A DNA stretch of 64,000 nucleotides. Origin: Manis javanica. Its lineage: Eukaryota; Chordata; Mammalia; Pholidota; Manidae. A program made the position numbers and the translations under genes. Under the pieces are notes generated by a model. That model made no database searches and had not been told where the DNA came from. It saw only the letters and a list, made by a program, of their open reading frames with translations. Positions 11,515 through 24,500 of this stretch are shown in pieces (positions within the stretch are counted from its first letter, which is position 1; every line of letters starts with the position of its first letter). The DNA lies in the NCBI RefSeq assembly GCF_040802235.1, contig NC_133159.1, positions 71,799,001-71,863,000 on the forward strand. Direction: 5' to 3'.

Positions 11515-13090
11515 ATCCCATAGAAAAAGAGGTTTATTGAGACATAATTCATATACTAAACTATTCACCCATTTAAAGTGTACAGTTTGGTGATTTTAAC
11601 CACATATTCAGGTATGTGCAGCCACCACCACAATTAATTTTAGGACATTCTCGTTATGACAAAAAGAAACCCCCTATCCCTCAGCTATTGCTCCCTCTTA
11701 TCTTCACCCTGCTCTTTCCTCCCCCAGCTCCCAACCCCAGGCCACCACTAATCTACTTTCTATCTGCAGATTTGCCTTTTCTGGAAATTCATGAAAATGG
11801 AATCATATACTATGTGGTGGTCTTTTGTGTCTAGCTTATTTCACTTATGTTTTCAAGGTTCACTCATGTTGTGGCATGTATCTTTTTACGGCTAAATAAT
11901 ATTCCATTGCTTGGAGATAAAATATTTTGTTTATCCATTCATCGGTTGCTATACACTTAGGTTGTTTCTGCCCTTTGGTTATTTTGAATAATGCTGCTAT
12001 AAACATTCATATGTAAATTTTTATGTGGACATATGCTTTCACTTCTCCTAGGTATATGCCTAGGAGTGGAATTGCTGGGTCATATGGTACCTCAATGTTT
12101 AAGTGTTTGAGCAACTGTCAGCCTATTTTCCAAAGTAGCTGCATTTTACATTCCCATCAGCAGTGTATGAGGATTCTGAAACTCCAAATCTTTGCCAATA
12201 CTTTTTATTATCTTCTTTGACTCAAGTCATTCGTAGGTGTGAAGTGGAATCTCCCTGTGATTTTGATTTGCACATCCCTGATGACTAATGATGTCAAACA
12301 TTTTTTTCATGTGTTTTTTTTTTTTTGTTTATTTGTTTTTGCCATTTGCCACAGGCTACAGACCCATGGATTTATTTCTGGACTACCAATTCTATTCCAT
12401 TGAGATGTATATATATCCTTATGCCAGTACCACACTGTTTTGATTACTGTTACTTCTGAAGTTTGAAAATGGGAAATCAGTCTTTCAGCTTTGTTTTTCT
12501 TCTTCAGTATTGTTTTGGCTATTTGGGGCTCCTTCTAATTCCATTTAGATTTTAGAATCAGCTTTTCAATTTCTATAAAGAAGTCAACTGGGATTCTAAT
12601 AGGTATTACAATGAATTTGTAGATAAATTTGGGGAATATTGCCATCTTAACAGTATTAAGTCTCCTAATGAATGATCATGAGAGATTTTTTCCCATTTAT
12701 TTAGCTCTTCCTGTAATTAAAATTCTTTATAATTTTCAGAGTATAAGTTTTGTACTTATTTTATTAAATTTATTCTTGTCAATGGAATTGTTTTTCTTAA
12801 TTTCATTTAAAGTGTGAATTTAAATGAATTTTATTAAATTTCTAATTAAATCTTACTACTTTAACTTAAAGAATTTAATTTTTCTTAATTTCATTTTTGA
12901 TTGTTCACTGAAAACATATTGAAATGCAACTGATTTCTTAATATCAATCTTGTATGCTAAAATGTTACTGAACTCATTTATTACTTCCTATCACTTTTTT
13001 AATGGGTTTTGTAAGATTTTCTATATACATGACCATGTAATCTGTGAATAGAAATTATTTTACACCTTGTTTTCCAGTCTGGATACCAAC
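11515..13090 (-). mobile_element. Old L1 (L1M-type) 3' fragment
   Basis: On the plus strand the inverted L1 3' end is clear: TTTATTGAGACATAATTCAT then CATTTAAAGTGTACAGTTTG, followed by inverted 3' UTR and ORF2 end (GCTAAATAATATTCCATTGC; GGTATATGCCTAGGAGTGG). It continues into decayed ORF2 (ATTGTTTTGGCTATTTGGGG near 12510). It is much more divergent than the L1 at 1350. A T-rich stretch at 12300-12340 may mark an internal break. Confidence 0.85.
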
Positions 13091-13659
13091 AGGTTAGCTT
13101 GTATCTCCAAGGCATCTACCAATCTCCTCCCAATTGCTTTTCACTACAACCACTACTGTTTTTGAGAGCCTTTTTAGACTTGAATTTCTTCACTCTGTTG
13201 CAAATGAAGTCAGTTCATTGGTAGAGAATTTGGAGCTCTTTGTTCTAGAACCTGCTTCTGCTCCTGGACAGAATCTCTGAGGCCTGGCTCTGCAGCTGGG
13301 GGCAGGGACAATGATGGGATCCTCTCCGAGCGACACCTTTGCTTTAGCTGCTGAGTGCTAGGTGGAAGGCAGGCAGTATAGCCTTAGGTCTTTTTGGCTT
13401 GCCTCTCTGGGCTAGAACCCTGCCCTGTGAGCCAGGTCAAAGGTGGTCAGGGCACTCCCAGAGCTTCTGTCCCACCAGCGGCCCTGGAAGTGGGGAGGCC
13501 CCACCTTTGGGGCCATACTTGCCCAGAACTTAGTCTCAGCACCAGGCAGGTGAGGGCAAGATGAGCAGCGCTGATGTCTCATCCTTCTCTGGGGCCGTGC
13601 GGAGAGAGGCCCAGTGTTCGTAGCTCCTGGAATGGAGTAGAGGTCTGTCTCACTGTGCT

Positions 13660-13690
13660 GGGAGGGGAGGGCAAGGGAGGGGGAAGGGGG
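13660..13690 (+). other. Potential G-quadruplex
   Basis: Six runs of three or more G (13660-62, 13664-67, 13669-71, 13675-77, 13679-83, 13686-90) separated by 1-3 bases. This satisfies the usual G3+N1-7 pattern on the plus strand. Confidence 0.8.
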
Positions 13691-15044
13691 AAGGTCAAAT
13701 ACAACAGATCTTTCGAAGCTCTCTTCCTGATCTTACCAAGTAAATGTTTCTTCATTGGCGCATACACTTAGGACCATTTCCAAAGACTTTAAATGCTTCT
13801 TTAAAAAAAATAATCTTTATTAGTTTTGCTGGGGAGCCAGTGCACAAATCTCTTCATGCTGTCATGCTGGAAGTGGAGCCCTTATTGCTGTTATTTAATA
13901 GACAATGTCCATATATTTGGGAGGTTGGGAGCAAGGGGCTGTGCTCAGACAGGAAATGAGAGTCACTCAGGAATTAGAACAGTTACAAAATCTAATCATA
14001 GAATTCCAAGGTGGTAAAGGCTGCTAGATGTTATCAGCCTTTAACTGGACTATCAGATTTAACTGGATGGAGCAATCTCTCTTAGACCATTCTTGGATGT
14101 GGTCCTTTAGTCCTACCTGAACACTCCTAGGAATGGGAGCCTCACTACTATTAGTTCAGACTGAATTTTATCCCTATGGGCAACATAAACACGCAAAACC
14201 CAGATAGCTTGTGTCTAGCAAGGCTGACTGTGTGTACAAACAAAAGGGTAAACAGAGAAAATACATTCTTTGGAATCCTAAATGACTTTATGTCACCAGC
14301 AGGTCATGCTGTAAAAAGTCAACTAGCTGCTTTTGGACACCAGGTGCCTGGGAGACTGCTCTAATTTTAGAATTAACATAGTGCTTACTAAAGAGGCCCA
14401 GGACTCATGGGTCTGGAATGTGACGTTCTCTCACCTTCAGGCTGTGCAGACTCATGTCCTGATGTTAATTTTGCTCCAATTATTTTCTGATATTGAGAAA
14501 GGGAGAGCCAGACCACAGAACTGGCATGTGCCTGAGGAATTTGCCAAGAAATATGATTTAAATGCCAACGTTGAGAGATAAAGTCGGTGATGGCCACTCT
14601 CTGAGGGCTAAGAGCTCATGTTTATAGTGGCATTGTGCTGATTATCCTGTACCCTCTCCAGATCCTTTCTCTACCCCGCTCTGCTCCATGCGCAGCAGGC
14701 TGACCCCTGCAGGGGGCATCAACTGAGCCCCCTCACTAGTCATCTCGCAGTTGTGTACCACAGATCACAGAATGGGAAGAGAGAAGCAGAGGTACTGCTT
14801 CTCTGCTCAGGAACCTGGTCTTTGGCTGGAGTGATGGTCCTTCCTTCTCTGACCCACATTCAGTAGCACAATTTCCTGCCCTTGTCCTGCTGGGCCTGGG
14901 AGTACTGCTGACGGCTGGTTCCTGGGTGTCTCACTGTCCTGTGTTTGTACTGGGAACATTCGTACCTTTGAAACAGACCTTCACTAAAATCTCTTCATTT
15001 GATCCAAGTGTGGGTGAATTCTCTTCCCTATCTGATAGTCTCTT

Positions 15045-15068
15045 TGTTACCATCTTGCCATGGTAACA
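15045..15068 (+). promoter_or_regulatory. Inverted repeat containing an RFX X-box-like site
   Basis: The arms TGTTACCAT and ATGGTAACA (9 bp) flank a 6-base loop. The right part, CTTGCCATGGTAAC at 15054-15067, matches the RFX X-box consensus GTTGCCATGGNAAC at all but the first base. No gene start is near, so it could at most be a distal element. Confidence 0.4.
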
Positions 15069-16329
15069 TCGTTCCTCTGTCTCCCCCAGTTATTGTCAAG
15101 CCTAGAAAGCAAGTAAGCCACATGTTGCTGTCCTAGAACTGACTCAGGGGGAGCTCGGGCACTCCTCTGGGTCCCATGGAAACAAGAGATGACAGCTCAG
15201 ATACTGCCCTGGAATTTTAAGCCTCTGCTAGATCCATGAAGCCATTTATTCCATTAGCTCTTTTCAGAGGTAGAAGAGCTATCATTTCTACACAGCCCAA
15301 CTGTTGCTTGGAATCAAAACTTGTTTGGTTTTTGAACTTTTCCTGCATCAATGTGAAGTACACAGATCGTTTGTTCCCTATGGGAAATTCCAGGACACAG
15401 CACAGGGTTTCCTAGTTTAATTTTGAGTACTTGTCCGCTGAGTTCTGCCCCAAAGTCCTAGCTAATCAATACATTCCTTTGTCCATGAGCAGGAATATAA
15501 AAAAAATTTTTTTGAAAATGGTACAGCATAGGAAAAAGCAGACTACCTTCTTAGGTCTGTGTTAATTCATCCAAGCTCTTTCATAGCCAGCTGACTAAGC
15601 TTTCTACTTATAAATAGAGGGGGCTTCCAAAGACTGAGACCCATCATTACTTTCAAGCATTCATGTCACAAGCCAGCCCCAGCTATAGTTTACTAAACAG
15701 TTAGCTGGCTTACTGGTTTGAATCTTTTATTTATTTATAGTAACAGTAACATTTGGCACTTACACGGTCTCCTAAAAGCCTGATAACCCCAGTTATCTTG
15801 TGCCCTAAGTGGCCCAGCTTTCACTGAGTTAGAAATGAATGTTTGGAGGAGGCAGGGTGAGGGGGAACATTCTGATTTGCCAACAACTGCCTAATGCAAG
15901 TACTGTGTCTTTGGAGCAGCCACGGCGGCTGCCAAGGAGGCCTGTGAATTCCCCGTGGTAGCTGTCAGGCCAGCCTAGGTGCATCCGAGATGAAACTCTG
16001 GAGTTATTTCTGGAGCAGTGATTGATGTTTCAAACAGGAGATGACATTCTGATGGGTTCCAGACTTGCTATGATAGGAGTTAATGAGGATAATGATGATG
16101 ATAATTATATTTATATTATACCTTTTTTTCCAAAGAACCCTTCAGTCCTTTTATCTCATTTGCTTTGAAAATGTCCCTCTGTAGTTGGGAGGGGAAGGTG
16201 TTACTCATCTGTTTTTCAGGAGAGAAAATATAGAGTTAACTACCCAGCTTCCAGGTTCCATTTTGGAGGTGAGAGGTGATGTTTAAATGACAAATTAAAT
16301 GTGCAGAAATTAAGCTTAGAGAAACACTA

Positions 16330-17060
16330 GTCTCAGTTCCCATTCCTCCTATACAATGCTGTCATTTCAAGCTCTAGTAAGACCATTCCCTGACCCAGAG
16401 GTCTTTAGGGCAATCCTCGCAGACTGCCAAAATCAGTCCCCAAACCCTATCCTAACAGGCAAGGTTCTCCACATCCCAATCTACACCATCTCACTATGCT
16501 TTTATATTTTACCATGTTTCATCCAAACAAATCTACTTGCTTGGCACTCCCATCTGCTCTGAACACCCCATCCTTCTTTCATAATATTGACCACACTTGC
16601 TGTAACTTGTTCAATGTCTGTCTTCCTATTTGGGTATAAATTTCAGGAAAGCAGGGACTGTCACCACAGTACCTCAGAGCCTAGCCTAGCAGAGTCACTG
16701 GCACGTAGCAGGTGCTTCTGAAGTGTGCACTGCGCTCTCCCCCTCCATGCCTTTGCTCATGCGGCTCCCTCGGCCTACAACGCCCACACTCCCATATTTT
16801 CCTATTGAAGGTAGGGCTGTCCTTTCAAGCCAAATGCAATCCCAGATTCCTCTCGCTGGCCTGCCCTACTTGGGAACCACCACAGCACTATTATTTTCAG
16901 TTCTTGCCTTACCTTCTGTTGAGTCATAATTGTTTGTATACTCATGTATCTTCCTTTCCTGCCCCTCCCAGCCTGTCAGCTCTGGAAAGGCAGGAGCTGC
17001 ACCCTGGAGCCTGGCAGAGTGTGGGCATTTGTTAAACATGTGCTCACTTGTCTAAAACTA
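16330..17060 (+). repeat. Two L2 3'-end fragments in a row
   Basis: The pattern of L2 3' sequence (pyrimidine-rich start, GGAAAGCAGGGACTGTCACC, then TGGCACGTAGCAGGTGCTTC) occurs at about 16350-16720. A second copy follows (GCTCTGGAAAGGCAGGAGCT, then AGTGTGGGCATTTGTTAAAC) at about 16720-17045. Both point the same way. Confidence 0.65.
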
Positions 17061-17634
17061 TTGTTGACCAGCATTCTTATCCTTCATTCAGCAAAATTCC
17101 CATTTCCAGAATCTGCAGCTTATCATGAGAGGGGATTTTTCTCATTCTTATCTTCCTCCATTCTTCTGGAAGTCTGGGAGGAAGATCAGTCACAGAAACC
17201 CCTGCCAACTCTTCATTTAAAAAGTGTCTCCCTTCTCCTCTGGGAGGAAGATTCTGCACTCAGGCGGAGAGTCCCTTTGCTACTAGGGCCCAGGATAGTT
17301 GACAGGGTTGGCAGTTAGCATTTCTTAGCTTTATCACTCAAATCGATGCCAGCCTAAATAATGGAGAACTAATCAATATAAGATCAACTGAGCAGATGTG
17401 ATTAAATCAATGACCTCTCGGAGGAATTTTAGTACTCCTCTGTGCTTCTGGTCAGCATTTGCACATACCAGTGGGTTATGATAAGAAGACACCAGATTGA
17501 ACTAACTCTTGTGTGTTTTGTGAAACTTCTAAGCAGAGCATTTTTGACAGCTTGAAGACCCCCAGCTACTAGCAACATGGGAATACCGAGCATCTGTGAT
17601 ACAACATTCTATATAAATTAGAAGGGACTCCTTC

Positions 17635-17960
17635 AACCGTATCATGGAATATTCAGGGCTGTTAAAATTGATGATGCAGATCTCTATTTACTGACGTGGA
17701 GCTATGCCCACAATATATTGCTAAGTGAAGTAAGCAGGCTATAAGACAATATGATTATGTAAAATTATTCCATATTTACATCTACTCATAGATGGGGGAT
17801 AGTCTCTGAAATGTTATCTGAGTGGTTATCTCTAGGTGGGGAAATTTTGAGTAATTTTTTTCTTTAGTTTTGTTTATACTGTTTCTTTTGTATTGTTTGA
17901 ATTTTAGTTTTACAGTGAGCAGTTGCTTTTACAATCAGAAAAAGAAAGTAAAACTACTTT
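17635..17960 (+). repeat. Old L1 3' UTR fragment
   Basis: GAATATTCAGGGCTGTTAAA, CAATATATTGCTAAGTGAAG and TGGTTATCTCTAGGTGGGGA are degraded forms of the L1M 3' UTR sequence family. Confidence 0.65.
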
Positions 17961-18427
17961 CAGTTTGAAAAAAAGTTCGAAATAAAAAAGCCTTAAGACA
18001 ATCTTCAAATTTCTTAAAATTTGCTTACAATAAAACAAAACAGAAAAACTCTTACACGAGTGAAGAAAAAAATTGTCCAACTGCCTCCATAACTGAGCCA
18101 CACAATGTGCTGAGCACAGGAGGAAAAGGGAACAAGGGAGCCTCTTGAGGAAGGAGGCACAATGAGATCACCATCTCCTGATCTGGCACCGATCACATGT
18201 AAAATTCTTCAGTGCCTGAAGAATGAAGTATCTCTTCACATATCATTTTAATCCAAATTTTTGATGGCAGTTGATTTACAGCTACAATATTTCTAATTTC
18301 AAAGTTTTTAGAGGACAACAGAGAAAGCTTCCCATCTCTGATAGCAAAGAAATGGTGACTTTATTAACCACAGCACTTTCTGTTGCGAAAAAGAGACACG
18401 TACTATTGGGCATTGTACAATGCACAC

Positions 18428-18433
18428 TTTATT
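18428..18433 (-). terminator. Distal polyadenylation signal AATAAA of DDAH1
   Basis: On the minus strand AATAAA is followed by GTGTGCATTGTACAATGC and then, about 25-40 nt on, by a TGTCTCTTTTTC stretch that fits a downstream U/GU-rich element. Cleavage is expected near 18405-18415. The distance from the stop codon fits the DDAH1 family. Confidence 0.75.
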
Positions 18434-19521
18434 CCATCGTGATTGGTTACTTGTAGGACAGGACAGCAAGAGACTATCAGTGCAGAACTTCTCTGGACTA
18501 AAGGGCCATGAAAGGCATTACTGGTTTTGGCACACAGAGTGGATAACCACACACTGGCTGGAACGAGATGGTCAGTAATGTAAAATGCACAGATCTAACA
18601 CCACGTCGAAATCATGTCTGAATTCTGTAGAATGTTAAACAGTAAATAATTACAAAGGCTGACATGCAACTCTACATAAGTCACATCATTCATTTATGGA
18701 CTGTTTTCCCCTCTTACAGATGAAGAGGTAGCCTTAGTAATCTGTTCACTGTAGCTTAAAAGAGCAATCAATAGACATTAGCGAGATCTGTCTGCTGATT
18801 TCTTAGCAATCCATCACAGTTGAGGAAATAATGCTAAATAATGTACTTTCTCTATATTGTTGTCTCTATTAAACTGACCCTTACTGACCAAATAACTCCC
18901 ACCTAACTTTTACTTACCTAAATACAATTCCTAATGGCTTTACAACATCAAAAAGCAGTTTCTGTTAGTTTTTTATCCTTATAAATCACAATGGACAAGA
19001 GGGGAATCTAAGTAATGGGTATCTTCTTCCAAGATAACATTATGCTGATGAAAACATCACATAAATACTACTACTATGCTGTGCACATTTTAGGTTTTAC
19101 ATCATCATATCACATAGGGTGTCCAAAGAGGACAGCCTAGAGGAGACACAGCAGTGCAGAAAAAGATTCTGTAGAGGAAGTGCACAGATCCTAAGTGATT
19201 TCTTGAGATAAAGAGAGGCAAAGAAGAAAATAAGGAGAGGAAAAATGAAAAACAGCCTCTGTACAACAAATTGTTGAAAAGAAATATCTATTCACTTGCA
19301 ACTGACTAAACAGAACAGAGAACAGTTCTTTAATTTGAAATATAGAAGTAAAAATATTGAAAATTACATGCCAGTTAGCTTTAGTATTAAGCCTAAACTG
19401 GTTAGTGTTTCTGTGGCTGATTTTGAGCTACTGAACTCTAACAGGGAGAATTCCTGCTTCTGCCAGCGTAGGGCCAGATTTTACCCAAAAGGGCAACCAG
19501 AACTGCAGAGGCCAAGTTTTC

Positions 19522-19527
19522 TTTATT
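19522..19527 (-). terminator. Possible proximal polyadenylation signal AATAAA
   Basis: This AATAAA lies within the 3' UTR in mRNA sense, followed by GT-rich sequence (GTTCTGGTTGCC). Use of it would give a 3' UTR of about 1.8 kb. It is only a motif match. Confidence 0.3.
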
Positions 19528-21316
19528 AACTTGGGCATATGGGTAACTTTCATTCTCTCTCTGGTAAAACATATTATTCACTCATGATGAGACAGTTCGA
19601 AATATGACAGTGACCAAGATATGGTTCACTCACAGGATGCATATAATTAGATATTTACCTGTGAAATGAATTTTAAGGCTAAGCAAAAAGAAAGAGAAGG
19701 AATTTCTTCAAAGCTCAAGAAATTCATAAAATTATCAAATAAATTAAAAATACAGTGGTTAAAGATGTCTCAGTTTTCTCAGAGGCTTACCACTTTCATT
19801 TGCTAAGGGGGAGATGACAAATGAAGGTAATTCTCTCTGGGTCACCAGATATAAGGGATGTTTGATTACAAACACATAGGTAAGCAGAGTGAGACTTGAA
19901 GTAGTATTTCTTAGTATCTCTGATTCTTAATCTTAAACAATATGCCAGAGGCAATACAGAAAGGTGGAGATGACTAGGAAGTTTGATAACATGCCTGGAT
20001 CAGTCACCATTCCTTGGAAAGTACCATGTCCCTGGCTTTCTAAAAGGCTGCTTCTTTCAGGTTTAAGTGAAAGACAATGATCTCTCCCTTCACTGAGGCA
20101 CTGTTCTTTGTAAGAGACCCGTGTCAGTTTAAGGTTGTGTAATTTGAAGGTTAGAGAGGAAAGAAGTTTTAATTGAACTCCACAGGAAATATTCATGGAT
20201 ATTTCAAACGAGAATTGTCCATTGTCTGCAGTTGGTTTCAAACACTAAGCCGATGACTTTCTGAACGTGCCCCATCTGGCTTGCACTAGACCATCAATAA
20301 TCATTTTTAGATGTGATGTCCTTTTGAAAAAAATAACTTTGCTGGATGAAGATAACTGCAGGGGGTAGAAGGCTGGAAATAAGCTGAGTCATGAAGGGGG
20401 AAATAGAAATGAGGTAAAGGAAAAAATAAGGCTCTATTCCCCAAGGTCTGTATATGGCCAGTAATGAAGCAAAATTTCATGGAATGTGACTTACAGAGAC
20501 TTTCTAAGCCTTCCTAAGATGTTGGACCCATGGGGTGTTTCCAAGCCTCTTGATCCACAACCCCCCAGCAGCCATCTGGAGCTGAATTCACCTGCCCAGG
20601 TGTGGTACCCTCCTTCTTCTGGAGCTGAGATCTTTGGGGCAAACCTTGTCAGGATGTGCCTCTGTGTAGGTAACTCTCCCCACAACAGCCGTTCTGATTT
20701 TGGTTACAGTTCTGCTGAGGGGCCTGTTTGCCTTTCCGGGGAAGAGTAGGGGTAGTGGCAGAAGACGTAGCATGAGATCTAGAAGGCAAGACTCTGGATT
20801 TTACCCAAGGCGCAGGTGACTGAAAGAAGTGGGAAAGGCAAAAGAAAGTAACTGGAAAAAAGTTTCCAGGGTTCAGAAAAAAAAAAAAACAGGGAAAGGG
20901 GAGGCTCCATGGACCAGGGAATTTCAAAGGAATCAAAGATGATTAATGATAACCCCAGCCTATCTGACTGATCAAGAAGACATTCTTCAGCATACATGGG
21001 CAACTAAGCGATTTTCACACTGATAGAAACACTAAAGTGAAGGTGTCCTTACTATTATTAACCATGTTTCAATAATTCATTAGCTCTATTATTTTCTATA
21101 TTGCTGAATTCATTTAGCAAATCCACAGGTTAGGTACCACCGTGAGGGGAGGGTGGGGGTGGTGCAGAAAGAAGCAATTAAACTCAGAATGAAACTTTTA
21201 TAACCCAGAGTTAGTAGCAAAGCAGCACAGCAGGTTGTCAGAGACAACAACAGAAGTGGGTACGGTTTTCGGCCTGGCCAGTGCAGCTTTGCCGGCTACA
21301 AGGGAGGGCCTCCCAC

Positions 21317-21445
<129 letters not shown>

Positions 21446-22094
21446 TCAAGCAAAGGTAGAGACGGATGACGTTTCTGCCTCTGTCTTACCTCCCCTTCCC
21501 CCCGCCTGCTGAAGAGAATTAATTTGGCTTGTGAGTTTAGGCTTCTCACCCATTTAACCTCAAGATATGCATGCATTCTAGACCACACTCATGCCCACGG
21601 CCATATCCACAGAACTAGTGGCATCGGTTAACCACAGCTCTGTGCTGTAACCTCAAATGCAATGATGTGTCAAAAATGTGGTTGTTGCTAGAGACGCCTT
21701 TGCTCCGCCCTTGCCATTGCTCGATGAAGTGGGGCATGAAAGTCGGTGGCTGTGTGTTTTCAGTCTATTAGTCTCTCTCCACACTTTAAAATCCTTTCAA
21801 CTGGAAGTTTCTTTCCATACCAATGCCACCGGAAACACTTGACAAAATAGAATTTATGTGAAGTATTTCAGGTCAAACTGCTTTTAAATTACAGGTGTGA
21901 ATTCTATAGCATCTTTGGACACTAATAGAAAGCATGTGTCAAAACTTCAAATTAACCATCTACAGATTTTTCTCCTATGATTAAGCAAAGCACATTTTGT
22001 TAAGACCAAATTGCCTGAAACACACTGCCAAAAAACAATCTACCATGCTTCTTTAGGAAGCACTGTGCTCTTCAAAATTTAGTACAGTGGTTAT

Positions 22095-22330
22095 TTAAGA
22101 GTGCTGGAGTTGGACAGAGTTGGGTTCCAAACCCAGTTCTGTCAACTTACTACTTAAAGTGTGACTTCAGTCAAGTGACATGCCCTCTGAGCCTCGGCTT
22201 ACTTCTCTGTAAGATTATAGTAATAAGAGTGGCCTCACAGGGCTGTTGTAAAGAATAAGTAAAATCACGCATGTAGCATGCCTGGTAGAGTGCCTGGGCA
22301 CAGGGGAAGCCCTCGGTACTCACGGTGTTA
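22095..22330 (+). repeat. MIR SINE
   Basis: GGTTCCAAACCCAGTTCTGT, GTGACTTCAGTCAAGTGACA, CCTCTGAGCCTCGGCTTAC, CACAGGGCTGTTGTAAAG and GGTAGAGTGCCTGGGCACAG appear in MIR order over almost the whole element. Confidence 0.8.
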
Positions 22331-22434
22331 GCATGGTTACGGCTGATAGACACAGGGCTATATTCAGAGGTGGTTAATAATCATCTGGTTGTCAGAAGAT
22401 CATGTGGTTATAGAGGCCAGAATGATCCACAGCT

Positions 22435-22560
22435 GTGTTTCTCGAATGGGGTTCCGTAATCCAGGAACTTGTTTATCACAGATAGATTCTAGGGTGGGAG
22501 TCTAGGAACCTGTATTTTTAACAGCCATGATGCATGTTAAAGTATGAGACCCACTATCCA
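22435..22560 (+). repeat. MER5A-like DNA transposon fragment
   Basis: GTGTTTCTCGAATGGGGTTC at the start and GGAACCTGTATTTTTAACAG, then TTAAAGTATGAGACCC, resemble the ends and middle of MER5A (a non-autonomous hAT element). Moderate match. Confidence 0.5.
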
Positions 22561-23606
22561 TCTGAGAGCTGGTTAAGTCCCAGTGTGGGGTCAGGACTCC
22601 TCTATTTTCCTTAGGTTCACAGTTTCAGCCATGGAAATAGAGAGAGAAATGATCTATGTATCCCTACCCTTTTTGATATGCTGCGAAGAAGACAGATTAT
22701 GAGGATAAGGCTAAAGCTATATAGTATTGCATACTTAAAAGGTGGCACAAAATATTTCCCAAGACTTTTAAAGCTTAAGATGTAAAAGATATAAGATCAG
22801 TGGTTACTAAAGTCTCTTGTTTAGTGCTTAGAATAAATATTTTGTTCCTCTGGGCACAGATGAAAATGCTGAGATGCCCAAAACAGATATGGACATTTGA
22901 AGGATCTATGAATAAACGTTGTTAAATTTACTTTGTGGGATTAAATCGAAATTACTAAAGTATACAGATAAGACTGGCAGAGTGCCCTGAAAGGCAAGAT
23001 TTCCTTAGCCCAGGAAAGAATTCCATATCTAAGGATAATTCCCTCGTTGAAACACAAATACAGAGCCTCTTAGAGGGACCAGTTGGCTGATGCAAGCAAA
23101 CTATAGTTCTTTCTGGTCTGTCTTTTCAATCCTTTGCTACCTAAGAGGTATAGTTCCAAAGCTCTTCTTTTTGCAGCTCTGATATTGAGCACCCACCTCT
23201 TTGGGTCATTCATGCTTCTCTACCTTACAAAATAAGTAACCCTCTAATGAAGGGCAGCCCAGATTTGTCAGAAAACAACACAGTTGGCCATCTAATTGTA
23301 GGTATCTTTGCTTAATGAGGATCTGAGTGTAGGGATATGTTCATTTAATCAGAGTGGAGCATAGACTTGGGAGATTTAAGTGTTCATTTGAAAATCTTTG
23401 AATACCAGGCTTGATCATCTCAATTACTGTATAAGCATTGGTCACCAGGGACATGAATGAGAAGAGTGAATTAAACACAATTTCCTTGTGCCCTAAGTGA
23501 TATTACCCTTTCTGATTTCTTAATGATTTGATGTGTATAAAGGAAAAGGAAGCCACTGCTATTTGTCACTCCATCATGAAAGAATTCCCAGGCAGGAAGA
23601 CTGTCA

Positions 23607-23795
<189 letters not shown>

Positions 23796-24364
23796 CTATA
23801 AAGAGAACCAAAGCAGGCTTAAGTGGGGCATCTCCCCACACTTTTAAACAGAAGCAAAGCAGTGTGGTAGGATTTAACCTTGCAAACGATGCCTAAGAAT
23901 GTCTCTGTGTTGAATTTCCCGTCTACTGCCTCTAGTCACTTAGAATCAGAAGAGGAAATCTAATGAAGCTATGATTCTTTGAAAGAATTGCAGGTTCTTC
24001 TTGTTGCAGTTTTTTTTAAAAGTGTGTGCTTGTCTCTAATTTCATAAAGGTTTTAAAACTGTCTACAATTTTTCTAGTTTTTTTTCCCTAAGACCTAACA
24101 TAAGATACAAAATAGCCATATATACAAAAGGCCCAGTTGAGGTTTTGATGATAGCCTTGGCTGAGGAAGCAGGGCTGCTCTGGTCTGTAGGATAAAAGGA
24201 CCATAGTAGTAACCAGATGGGCAATAATATGATTTATCAATAACCATTGGCATGTGCACACACACACACATATGCACAATTTCCTCTTCTAGATACATTT
24301 CAATTGAATTCCCCTGTCTGTTCACAGGTGATGTCCTTAACAGTGTACATAAAAAGCATTTGAG

Positions 24365-24500
24365 GAGAATATTAAATTTCATATTCCTAGGTCTCAGCCC
24401 CAGGGCTTCTGGTCTGGCAGATTTGAAGTGAGGCATAGAAATATTTGCATTCTGAAGTTCCCCAGGTAATTCTGAGGCAGATGGTCCCTGGACCTCCCTT
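24365..24500 (+). repeat. MER5A-like fragment
   Basis: GGTCTCAGCCCCAGGGCTTC, AATATTTGCATTCTGAAGTT and CCCCAGGTAATTCTGAGGCA match the second half of MER5A. Confidence 0.5.

Larger units (their letters stand above)
1..18404. other. Intergenic DNA downstream of DDAH1
   Basis: No exon was recognised here. In human the next gene downstream of DDAH1 is BCL10, tens of kilobases away and on the same strand, so a gene-free stretch is expected. About 8 kb is L1. Stretches 1-450, 550-1330, 9715-10485, 10700-11500, 13100-15040 and 15070-16330 contain no feature that I can name beyond the G-rich tract at 13660. Confidence 0.75.
18405..21316 (-). other. DDAH1: DDAH1 3' UTR
   Basis: This is the untranslated part of exon 6, about 2.9 kb from the stop codon to the distal AATAAA, which agrees with the roughly 3-kb 3' UTR I recall for human DDAH1. 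It has no clear interspersed repeat, unlike the flanking DNA, as expected for a conserved UTR. It contains a 13-base A run at 20878-20890 on the plus strand (U-rich in the mRNA) and several AU-rich pentamers. The 3' end is inferred from the signal and the U-rich element after it, not from transcript data. Confidence 0.75.

Noticed and set aside
14010-14190. Ancient repeat resembling a GGTCATCTACTCCA-type element
   Set aside because: A faint resemblance only. I could not assign it to a family with any confidence.
24257-24270. CA dinucleotide repeat
   Set aside because: Too short (about 7 units) to call a useful microsatellite.
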